Shown one piece after another: positions 54,986-64,000 of a stretch of DNA of 64,000 nt. The translations under genes were made by a program, and so were the position numbers. Source of the stretch: Neolentinus lepideus HHB14362 ss-1 (lineage: Eukaryota > Basidiomycota > Agaricomycetes > Gloeophyllales > Gloeophyllaceae); the NCBI GenBank assembly GCA_001632425.1, contig KV425565.1, positions 448,016 to 512,015 of the forward strand. Reading direction: 5' to 3'. Within the stretch, counting starts at the first letter, position 1; every line of letters starts with the position of its first letter. Below the pieces are notes generated by a model, which saw nothing but the letters and a program-made list of their open reading frames with translations, was not told the origin of the DNA and searched no databases.

Positions 54986-56705
54986 ATGCCCACCACAAGA
55001 TCTGCCACTCGCAGCGCTGCCACACCGAAAGAAGACGTGTTTCAGTTGCCACCACAAGTAAAGCCCAAAAATGGCGTCACCAAACGCAAGGCAGCAGGGA
55101 ATACCATAGCTACAGCGACGAAGAAAGCTCGTACCGGGACAACGACCATAAAAGAAACCATTCCTAAAGCCCCGACCAAGCCCGTGCAACCTATTGCAGC
55201 AACTGCCCAAGACGGAGCAACTCAGGCTTTTGTCCCTGCAGTTTTGACGTTCTCTTTTGAGGATGCAAAGGAGCATTTGATTGGCGTGGACCCCCGCTTT
55301 GAGAGTATATTTGACAAGCTGAAGTGCAAGCCGTTTGAGCATTTGGAACGTGTCGATCCATTCCGGTATTATTGATCAATCTCATTACGCTGGAACGAAT
55401 AGAAATGTTGATCTGAATGCACAGAACCCTCACAACATCCATATTGTAAGAGTCTCAGTTGCTATAAAGACCAGTGGGAACGTTGATGCTTTCCAGGGGA
55501 CAGCAGATATCATGGCTGGCCGCTAGGTCCATAACGTGGCGATTCATCCGACTTTTTGATCCGTCCATGCCTGAAAAGACGACTGACTACTCATCGTGAG
55601 GTGTCTTCCTCTTCCCTGCGTCGCATAAGACTGAATGCGTCTCGTTTCAGGATGACCGCGCGCGACAGCTTCTTCCCAAGCGCAGCGCAAGTCGCTCAGG
55701 CAGACGTCGCTACTCTGCGCACTGCCGGCCTGAGCCAACGAAAGGCGGAATATGGTAGTAGTGGATCTCCTCCAGTGCGGAGTTGAACACGCTAACGTCT
55801 CTCTTAGTGCAGGACCTAGCTTCACGGTTCGCTGATGGACGCCTGTCCACGCAGAAGCTGCTGGAAGCGGATGACGAGGAGCTGTACGAGCTATTGACTG
55901 CTGTTAGAGGTATAGGTCGAGTGAGTCACGCTTGTATACCAATTTCCTGTCACTACAGCTGACCGGCCTCTGCAGTGGACAGGTGAGTAATGACGGTATC
56001 ACCAGTGCGGACCTTGGCTGAGCGGGATCAAGTTGACATGTTCGCAATATTCTCACTCCGGCGACCGGACATCCTGCCCGTCGGCGACCTCGGCGTCCAA
56101 CGGGGCGTAGCACGATGGTTTCTCTCTCTCCACTCCCCCTCGCACAAGATCGACATCTCCCCACAAAAGCTACCAAAAGCTCCCAACGAAGACGACGAGG
56201 AGGGCCTCAGCGGTGCTCTGGCTCCCACCAAACCGCCATTCGATGCGTCGTCGCTCCCTCCTGCACCTGCGCTGCCCGAGACGCCCAAGAAAAGCAAGCA
56301 AACGAAGAAAGTTGACAATGAGGAAGATGACGAAGACCTCGGCCCATTGCCGCCCCCGTTCACACCCTCGATTAACCGAACCCTCAACGCCCCAGTCTCT
56401 GACGACGTTCGCGAGCTCGAACCGTTCCCTGAGAGTCTGAGTGTGGCCATCTTGAAGAGTCGTCTTGATGGCAAGAAGAAAATAAAGTGGGTATGAGTCA
56501 GTCCTAGCGTTGAATGACGTGCTGACCAGCACACTCTGTTAGGGGCGCCCTGTTGACTCCCCAGGAGATGGAAGAACTGACGAATAGTTGGAGGCCTTAT
56601 CGGAGTCTTGGTGAGTGGTATTATATGGCAACACCTGTGCTGATGGAAAGTGCTGATTTGTGTTGTCCAGGAGTGTATTACATGTGGTCTCTCGCCTCCG
56701 TGTGA
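54986..56705 (+). CDS. MAG1: DNA-3-methyladenine glycosylase II (MAG1/AlkA, HhH-GPD)
   Basis: A base-excision repair glycosylase that removes alkylated purines. The N-terminal tail is Lys/Ala-rich (nuclear signal candidate [17 protein letters not shown]). Conserved parts are [16 protein letters not shown], the joined [60 protein letters not shown], and the HhH-GPD block AVRGIGRWTVDMFAIF followed by [15 protein letters not shown] with the catalytic Asp. Two very short exons are needed: about 21 nt (TLTTSI) near 55430-55450 and 7 nt (TGGACAG) at 55976-55982. An insertion of about 90 residues, acidic and Pro-rich, interrupts the C-terminal part before [25 protein letters not shown]. An upstream in-frame extension to 54824 is open. 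Confidence 0.9.
55976..55982 (+). other. Seven-nucleotide micro-exon of the MAG1 gene
   Basis: TGGACAG lies between CTCTGCAG and GTGAGTAA. It supplies the Trp-Thr of the joined GIGRWTVDMFA motif of the HhH-GPD domain and keeps the frame into TTGACATGTTCGC. The conserved protein motif makes this exon well supported. Confidence 0.85.
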
Positions 56706-57057
56706 GATGACAGTATTTACCATTATATCATGGAGGATTGGTTAGTTGCAGAGCATCTACTGCAGCGTATGCCCTAATATCTTATTCGGTGATGACGTGG
56801 TTTTGAAAGATTTACATCATTCACGGATGATTATGATAATCTTTAGATCCCGATTACAATCTACATGATAAGATAATGTAGTGATAAAATCGTAGAAGAT
56901 ATACGAACATTGAAGAGTTCGTGACGGGTATGTCAGGTACAACTTTTGGAAAGCAGAGGGATGTAGGCTACAAAAGGGCGGCAATGGACATACAGCAGGA
57001 AAGGAGAGCATACAGTTACAGTATTTAAAGCAATTTGGAAAAAGAGATAGCCTTGAT

Positions 57058-57747
57058 TTAGTAGGCAGTCCCGCGTCTCCTATAGTGCCCGAATACACCA
57101 CACCCAGCAAGGATGAAGCCCAAGAACAAGGAGACAAGGGCACCCAGGGTGAGCCAGAGTGCATTGCCGAACTGAGCATCGACACCCTCGTTGCGGAAAC
57201 GGTCACGAGCGATGCCAAAGAGCACCATGTCGAGCACCCAGGCCACGAGAGTGGTGAGCATGGCAAGCGAGGCGACGAGGGACATGAATACGGTGCCGGA
57301 GCGGTGGTAGCTGGCGCCACAGAGGCCGAAGAAGAAAGCGAGGCCTGAGAGGCCGGCTGCGATGGGGTGGAGGATGAGGGTGGAGGTGAGGTTGTGGAAG
57401 ATTCCATCGTTCACTCGGCTTGGGATGCTGTAGAAGGAACGGGGTAAGAATCTGTGACCAACTAGTTGGTTGATGGTACGTACGCAGTGCCGATGATGCT
57501 TTGGTTGAAATAGTAGCCGATATGAGTGCCCGTGCCCGTGTACCCAAAGACGCCGAAGTGTGTTGCATGGCCCGACCCGTACACGGATAGGAAACAGACT
57601 CGTTCCCATGTAGGTGCTGATACGGAGACCTTGGATGGCAATCAGATTGGAAATTCACAGAAAATCATCATTGGTATTCACGAAGATAAGCAACACCATG
57701 GCGGCGAAGCAGAAGAACATGCCAGGGAAAGCAGCGCCGACAGCCAT
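57058..57747 (-). CDS. SUR7/PalI family tetraspan membrane protein
   Basis: Exons 57747-57682, 57629-57484 and 57427-57058 join in phase to 193 residues. The first helix is FPGMFFCFAAMVLLIF, followed by the extracellular loop with APTWERVCFLSV and HFGVFGYTGTGTHIGYYF, then HPIAAGLSGLAFFFGLCG, a third helix (FMSLVASLAMLTTLVAWVLD) and a fourth (LTLGALVSLFLGFILAGCG). This is the SUR7/PalI pattern, known from eisosome-associated membrane proteins and the Rim9/PalI pH-sensing factor. It is much shorter than PalI, so a Sur7-type membrane role is more likely. It converges with MAG1. Confidence 0.85.
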
Positions 57748-59640
57748 GGCTATGTTCGTTGAGGTAGACTATATGATAAATGAGATGCTGTTCGTCGGAC
57801 AAGACGACATGGACGAACCTGATGAAAAGACGAGGTTCAGTGGATGAAAACTTCGGTAACATGAAGAGGGAGGTGATGAACTTATAAGTGCAGGAGGGTG
57901 TGACGTGAGTGGGGAGTCGGGTAGTACGTCACCTGCCTGATTGGGAGGGACTCTGTCCGGCGGAAGTACTGTCGTTATCGGCTCCGCAAACACCACGCTA
58001 AGCCCGCCCCGACGCCACTCTCGTACCTGCCAGTCCACATTGAAAGTGACATTAAGGCGTAGAGCATTACTGGCGGGGCAGAGCATCAAGTACACAAGCG
58101 ACCCCGCTGGTAATCGAATGGAAACCTGCTAGTGTTCTTAGAACTGCAGCATCATTAAAGTGCGGCAGCCTCGACTGTCTCGATTGCTATGGTCGCAGTG
58201 CGTAATACCTCGAATTGCGACAACTTGAGTACGGTACGGCAAGCCTGTGACAAAACTTCCAAATATCAAGGATACGCCGTTCGCTCGGGCAGATTTCGTA
58301 TGTGCCTACGTCTTCTGCACATAAACAAGGATCTAAACATAGTGATAAGACCGTCATGGGCAGGGAAAGGTCTCTCTTCCAATTTGAAAGCGTGCAGCAA
58401 TTCGCCAGAACAGCCCAAAGAGTAAAGCACCGGAGTCCACAACACTGGGTGTCGGCCTCGGAAGGCGTAAAATCGACCGACCGAGCTGCAAAGCTGAAGT
58501 CGCTCGAATGTTCAACAAAATGTCCCACGAGTAGCAATCGTTCGGGCAGTGTCAAGCATAATCACCATTATCAGAACGTGCAGACCACTCATACAGACAG
58601 AAATCGCAAAGGGACATGAAATCTGTCGCAATCTCCGGTAGGCGCTGCCCTGGTATCACTGATAAGAGTACAGACTACAGAAGGACATAAGCGACAAGTC
58701 GAGATGCTGCAAGCTGCGCACCACAAATCCTGTCATTCGCAATTACCGACACTTTAAAGATATCCTACCAGTAAGCATAAAGTTTGGCTGTCGTTCGGAA
58801 CGTCAGACCAGCATATGGACGACGTACTGAGCGGTGGTGGCTGGCGGGATGTACCGCCACAGTTTGTGGCCGTTTCCAACCTGCCGGGCGTCGAACTTTC
58901 GTTCGACCTCGCCACACGAAGCACCTTCATCTGGTCACCTACAGATGGTTGTTGCGAGGTCGACAAGCGGAACCAGAATATCCAAAACATATTATGCTCT
59001 ATCGCTTCAAAATCAAGCAGAAATTGTAGACCCAAGCGTACCTTTGGTATCTTCGCTATGTCCGTTTGGACGTTGCCTTGTCCGTCAATACCTTTAAGCC
59101 TGCAAAATCTACGATGCATCGACGCTTGGGCCAGCAAAGGTACGCGAGCGGCATGGGCGCGAGTGGTAAGTAGCATCTAGCGAGACGAAACAACCCTCAA
59201 ATTTTATAGGGACCTGCCTGGACTTACAAATCCAGTCCATCGATCTCGATGGCTGCGTTCTCGTCCGAGACAAGTAAAGTGCATATACTGACTTTTCCAT
59301 TTTAGGACTAAACGTCGACACTCGCTAGCCACTGTTCTGCGCTCAAGCGCGTCGGCAACAAAAAAGAAGCTTCAATAGTGGCGGTGTCAAATTGCCACAT
59401 TTTTCGGGCCATGTTTTAGCGTCCTGTGGCGCGAGGTCGCGCAGAGGTATAAGAGGTAGGTGGTCGGCGCGGTTGAACCAACCCCTGTCTCTCCTCGTTT
59501 TACGACGCTCGCAAGGCCTCTCCTGTCGATCTGCGATTGACGACTGACCTTTTGCGATTTTACGAAAGCGTTCCTGACTATCTTACGCTTAATAGTAACC
59601 TTGTTCTCTTTTTATCCTCATCTAATCTGGTGCTGCTACA
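57748..59640. other. 1.9-kb region without a supported gene
   Basis: Small overlapping frames occur on both strands (58187-58555 minus, 58754-59176 minus, 58815-59180 plus). None has a recognisable motif or intron structure, and plus and minus frames of equal size overlap, so they are probably chance frames. The right end should hold the promoter and a long 5' leader of the 59641 gene, with pyrimidine-rich sequence just before the ATG. Confidence 0.4.
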
Positions 59641-61829
59641 ATGTCCGGTATTGGTCGTCGTGTTCGCAAATTGTCCAGCGACTTTGGCAAATTTATAGGG
59701 ATCAAGTGAGCTGTTGTTGGTTCTTAACATTCACCGTACGCTGACACGCGCTTAGACCGAAGGAGGAGAATCCCTTGTTTCCGAAGGGCGGATTCCATCG
59801 ACACCCCCGGGAAGAGCGCGTAGCACAGTTAACCATGGCGCAAGCGATACGCATCAAAGCACTGAAAGAACAAGCTGCACAGAACTCGTCGGCAAGTGCC
59901 GATGCGAAGGTGCCTTCAAGTGCCAGCGGGAAGGTGCCTTTTCTTCTTAGGCCTCTCGAGGGCAAGCTGCAGGCGAACGCTGTGCTCGCGCAAGGGCAGC
60001 AGAACATTGCCCTTAGGGAACTAGAAGAGGCTATGCGAGAGGCGTCTGCTACATTCGACGCCCCTCCACCTTATCGCGACGACGGCTCTCAGCGGGCTCG
60101 CGATGTTCCTGCACACCGTAGGACTCGTGCTAATTCTGATGTTTCTCGTTTTGCCGGAACCGCTGCTCATCACCGCCGTGAGGCTGGCATCCAGACCGCT
60201 GGCCGTGACGCCACATTCTCTCAGACGTCTTTCGAGACGAGGTTCCCTGCTCTAGAGAATATGCCTTCGGTCTCTCCTGGTGACGGTCATAGTACCCGCA
60301 CGGCCTCCACCTCCAATGTTCCTGGGCGTTCCCGTCACCACCCTCGCACCTCTGAGGATACCGCACATGGGCGTCACTATGGTTCTGTCTCCCCTGTCGA
60401 CTCCCGTGATCCCCCTATTGGGCACTATGGTAGGGGTCATCCCGGTCCTCCCACTGAGCGTCAGGATAGGGCAACGTCTCGGCAGCCTCCCACTACTGTC
60501 TACACGCACACTCGCGGACACAGCGATAACCCGACTCATCGAACCGCTTGGGGCGCTGGTGTGGCCTCGACGTATGAACATCGTAGGGAATCCAGTCGGG
60601 ATAGGACGAACACCGGCGGCCCTGTTCACCGCTCGCAACTTTCCAACCACAAGCGGGCACCTTCCCAGGAACGACAGAGGACCAACTCTCAGTTGGAGCG
60701 AGATGCGTTCTTGGCGCTTTCTGGTGACCAGGTCTACGCTACGGTATTCCGCGAAATACGCGATGGTAGGTCCTCCGCCTCAACTCAGCGGGACGGCCAT
60801 CAGGAGCATCCTCGCTATGTGAACGATGCGCATCATTCCCGTCACGCGCAGGTGGTCGAAGCGGCCGCGGGTAGACCACAGTCGCAATATCCGCAAGTGG
60901 GCTACGCCATGCTCGCCGCTCCCCCGGTTCCCCCCCCTCAGGTCGCACAGTCTGCTCTTGGATTGTACAACCCCGAACCTGTGAAACCGCACGCTGCTGG
61001 TACCTCTACTAGTACTACACCGCCCCGTGTTTCTGGCAGTCGTCCTTACGCGCAGCATGGGGCGAGTCACACTACCTATGCGCCGCCCACGACTGTCCAG
61101 AAGGCGAGCGAGCATGCCTACGCTGCTCAGACTGCGGCTCGGAACGTACCAGTCCCTGCCCAGCAAAGGGGTCGCCGAGATGATGGGCCTCCTACGACCA
61201 GCTTTGTTCCCGTTACGGTCCAGTCGGCGTCTGCAGGTGTTCGGCCTCCCGCCACCGCTGATAAGGGCAAGAAGCCCGAGCGCCATGCTCCTCAGCCAGA
61301 GGCCCGTCCTTCCCGCGTGCCCTCGCCAAAACCCTTCCCTCGCGAACCACCCAGTCCCGGCTACTACTACGAGGACGAGTCCGAGGGCGGGTACGAAGAC
61401 GAGGCGGAGAGGACTGCCAAAGTGCAGGAGAAATGCACCAACTGGATGGCAGAGAACGCCGCGTACCAGCAGGAGCAGCTTCGCCTGCAGCGGGCGGAGG
61501 AGAAGCTGCGTCGGCAGCGGGCGGAGGAGCAACTTCGCCAACAGCGGGAGGCGCAGCTTCGTCAGCAGCAGGTGGAGGATCGGCGTGACCCAAAGCTTAT
61601 CCAGGAGCTCAGTAATATCCTGCGTGACCCTTTCGCGGAGGACACACAGGCCCGGGCACGCTCTTCTGACGCCCGCCGCGCCGCTAGCCCTTCCCAGACT
61701 CACCACGCCAGTACGAGCGCTAGACAATACCAATTGCAGCAGGCCTCGAGCTCTAGAGCCCACGGTCAACACTACGCGACGCCCGACAGCAAGGGCGAAC
61801 ACAAGGACTACCGATCTGGCAGGCACTAG
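59641..61829 (+). CDS. Large disordered protein with C-terminal coiled coil
   Basis: Exons 59641-59705 and 59756-61829 join in phase to 712 residues starting MSGIGRRVRKLSSDFGKFIG. The N-terminal 60 residues look ordered (HPREERVAQLTMAQAIRIKA). Most of the rest is rich in Arg, His, Ser, Pro and Thr with no domain, and a charged helical segment near residue 600 (EEKLRRQRAEEQLRQQREAQ) has Glu/Arg/Gln heptads typical of a coiled coil. A 348-codon frame on the opposite strand (61826-60780) is a composition shadow. Function is unknown; a scaffold or cytoskeletal role is only a guess. Confidence 0.72.
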
Positions 61830-62537
61830 TCGGCGTCCTTCTTAACCACCTCTACGATCGTACTCTCTTTATCATGAAACCTTCAACGACAACTCCGAGC
61901 ACGCTCTTTATCAAGAAACCTATTGCGACGACGCTCCTTACTCCTCACATGATGCGACGTCCATCTATTTATTTTACCTTTCTTGTGCATACTTTATTCT
62001 TATCTATGTGCGTTCCTCCTACTCTACGCCCCCAATAATCTCTCCTCCATCACTGCTTATCTATTGTATCGTCTTTCAACGACCCCCACGCTCCTTACGG
62101 TTTCCATCGACGTCGCTCCTTACTTGTATCGCTACCATCCATTCCCCTCGTTTGTGCCTTGTAGAATATATAACTTAGCATCGAATTGTAGATATAACAT
62201 ATGCACTCCCTCCTTTATCAACGCATTGTCCGTAGAGTAGAGCTGCATCCCTGATGACAATACACCGCTCCTTAACATCACTTGCTCAACCGCTCCGACC
62301 GTAAAGGTCACACTCGATTCCCTCCCTACGTCGCTCAGATCGTTCCTCACCATTCTCACCCGCCGAAGCACTGGTCCTCAGACTCTTTCATTCACACCAG
62401 TCCATTCTACATATCCACGGACAAAAAAACCAGCTCCTCCATCCCATCCAATCTTACACACACCTATCCAATCTACAATCCAACACACACCTATCCAACC
62501 TACAATCCAACACACACACACACACACATCCAACCCC
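61830..62537. repeat. Pyrimidine-rich intergenic tract with CA-rich repeats
   Basis: This is the convergent 3' region of two genes. It ends with imperfect repeats of a roughly 25-bp unit containing CACACCTATCCAA and CTACAATCCAAC at about 62455-62510, followed by an uninterrupted CA run at about 62510-62527. No gene is seen. Confidence 0.6.
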
Positions 62538-64000
62538 CTACCAAATCCGCTTGACCATCGTAAACCTTGTAATCTCCTCCAGCCTCAGCCTCTTCTTCCC
62601 GCCCTCAGCGGTATCGTCGCGCTTGTCGTCGAGGAATTTCTTCAGCTCGCGGTTGTATTTCTGTGTGGGGGCGGGGGGGTCAGCGGTTGGGTGGCGACGG
62701 AGCAGAGTAAAGGAACGAAGAAAAGGGGAACGCCCATCCACACCAAAAAAAACAAAGAACACACCACCCACCTTCTCCTCCGCCCCCTCCCCAATCGGGT
62801 CGCGCCCCCAGTCGTTCACCGCGTCCGCGGCCTCCCTTGCTGCGACGCCCGCCCTGCGCTTCGACGCGTAGGCGAGCAGGTTGATGCCGATGATGAGTTT
62901 GACTGCGACGGCGCTGTGGTGTGTTGGGTGGGGGTTAGTGGAAAATAAAGAGGGGGGTTAGTAGAAAATAAGGAGGGGGAGGGGAGAGGGAGTTAGCAAA
63001 GAGAGGAGGGCAGAAGGAGAGACACGCACCACACCCAAAACAGCACCCCCAGCACGGCCCACTTGCCCACCCTCACGACCACCCAGCCCGCCCACACCTG
63101 CACGCTCGTCCACACCTCCCACACCTCCCACACCTGCGACACATGGGCCTGCACCTGGGCATCACGAGAGACCGGCGCGGCGGCGAGGAGCCCGACGCAC
63201 TGCGAGCCGATGATGAGCGCGAGGTTCGCGAGCGGGAGGGCGGCGAACCCGAGGCGGCGGGCGGCGAGCGGGGATTGGTCGACGTAGGAGTGCTGGTGCC
63301 CCAGATTGGATTGGGTGAGATGAGATGGGATGAGATGGGATGGGTGCGAATGGGATGGGTGCGAATGGGATTGGGGAGGGTGCGAATGGGATTGGGGAGG
63401 GTGCGAATGGGACGAGGATTCACGACACGAGCACGATCAGGATTCACGACACGAGCACGATCAGGATTCACGACACGAGCACGATCAGGATCCACACGAC
63501 ACGCACCTTCGCCCACCCGCCCCTCAAATCCCCGCACAGCACGTCCGTGTACCTCTCATACACGGAGGGCCGGATGTGGTTGAACTTTGTGATGAAGGCG
63601 TGTTTGAGCCAGTCGACGAGGGTTTCGGAGAGGAGGACGGTGAGGACGGGCTGGGGGGGTCAGTTCGTAAGGGGTGAGGAGGGAGGAGAGGGGAGAGGGA
63701 AGGGGACGTACGTAGGATATCGTGCCCACGACGGACCCGGGTATGCCGGAGAAGCGTTTCGGGAGGAGGAACGACTTGGGCATGGGGGTGCCTGTGCCGG
63801 GGCGGTGGGCGGTGGGCGGGTGTTAGTGTGTGAGGGAATGTCAGTCGGTATAAAGGGCCGCACCTTCCTCGCCACTCCAGTCTGTGGCAGAGCCGGAGAG
63901 CTCGATGAGGTTGCGAAAGGCGACGATGATGAGCATGAGGGAGAGGGTGAAGCGCTCGACAATGTCTGTGGTGGAGGTAGAGTAGGACGAATTAGCGAGA
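62538..64000 (-). CDS. TAPT1/EMP65-like ER membrane protein (3' part)
   Basis: The gene enters from the right edge and ends at the TAG 62540-62538. Exons read right to left include DIVERFTLSLMLIIVAFRNL (before about 63869), MPKSFLLPKRFSGIPGSVVGT, SETLVDWLKHAFITKFNHI with PSVYERYTDVLCGDL, SYVDQSPLAARRLGFAALPL with LALIIGSQCVGLL, VAVKLIIGINLLAYASKRR, and the tail KYNRELKKFLDDKRDDTAEG. These are the conserved blocks of the TAPT1/EMP65 family (yeast Emp65 works with Slp1 in the ER membrane). Base composition is GC-rich and several introns carry simple repeats. The N-terminus lies outside the window. Confidence 0.88.
63305..63490. repeat. Minisatellite arrays inside a TAPT1/EMP65 intron
   Basis: The first part (about 63305-63411) is G-rich with repeated ATGGGAT, GGGTGCGAA and GGGATTGGGGAGG units. 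The second (63415-63486) is three perfect copies of a 24-bp unit beginning AGGATTCACGACACG, followed by a partial fourth. Both fall between the splice donor after DLRGGWAK and the exon starting HSYVDQSP. Confidence 0.85.

Noticed and set aside
58754..59180. Overlapping plus and minus frames of 121 and 140 codons
   Set aside because: Equal-sized overlapping frames without motifs; neither can be preferred.
60780..61826. 348-codon minus-strand frame
   Set aside because: Shadow of the Arg/Pro-rich exon of the 59641 gene; it has no introns or domain, and the plus-strand exon joins in phase to a good start exon.

Overview
The window looks like nuclear DNA of a filamentous basidiomycete, probably a wood- or litter-decay Agaricomycete. 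Genes are compact and split by many 45-70 nt GT-AG introns, a few exons are only 7-21 nt long, and several families are typical of this class: tyrosine-kinase-like kinases with an HGDLKP catalytic loop, lineage-specific BTB proteins, SUR7/PalI proteins, Pbi2-like inhibitors and many SDR enzymes. No tRNA, rRNA or CRISPR was seen. All homology calls rest on reading the translations by eye; no database was searched.

Layout. 1-1040: end of an unknown gene and GOT1. 1500-6050: a degenerate inverted duplication carrying two broken kinase copies and a third relic. 6150-8063: a short RACK1 relic and the intact RACK1 gene, whose third intron carries a recognisable U24/snR24 C/D snoRNA. 8690-10340: nucleoside hydrolase. 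10797-13221: a bZIP factor convergent with an ACR3 arsenite exporter. 13222-16144: a gene-poor stretch. 16145-19281: two reductases. 19673-26864: a mitochondrial-type host gene that is already mutated and is split by a complete, very young Ty1/copia element (20671-26359; 279-bp LTRs that read identical, GAGAA target duplication). 27304-28851: a BTB pseudogene. 29296-35756: a disordered protein, a UPF0643-like protein, a complex I subunit and a CUS2/Tat-SF1 splicing factor. 35899-39009: type II PI 4-kinase. 39411-45635: vanillyl-alcohol-oxidase-like, FAD monooxygenase and SDR genes. 46105-51060: SSU1 sulfite exporter, persulfide dioxygenase and a broken SSU1 paralogue. 51670-64000: hypothetical protein, protease inhibitor, MAG1/AlkA glycosylase, SUR7 protein, a large disordered protein and the 3' half of a TAPT1/EMP65 gene.

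Likely functional groupings. (1) Persulfide dioxygenase makes sulfite and the divergent SSU1 exports it; their shared promoter holds four copies of an ATTCGGAA-type motif. (2) A Cys-motif bZIP factor lies next to ACR3, recalling the yeast ARR1-ARR3 arrangement. (3) The VAO-like oxidase and flavin monooxygenase lie head to tail and could act in sequence on lignin-type phenolics. The window also records much gene decay: four kinase/BTB/SSU1 pseudogenes, two smaller relics and one transposon-split gene.
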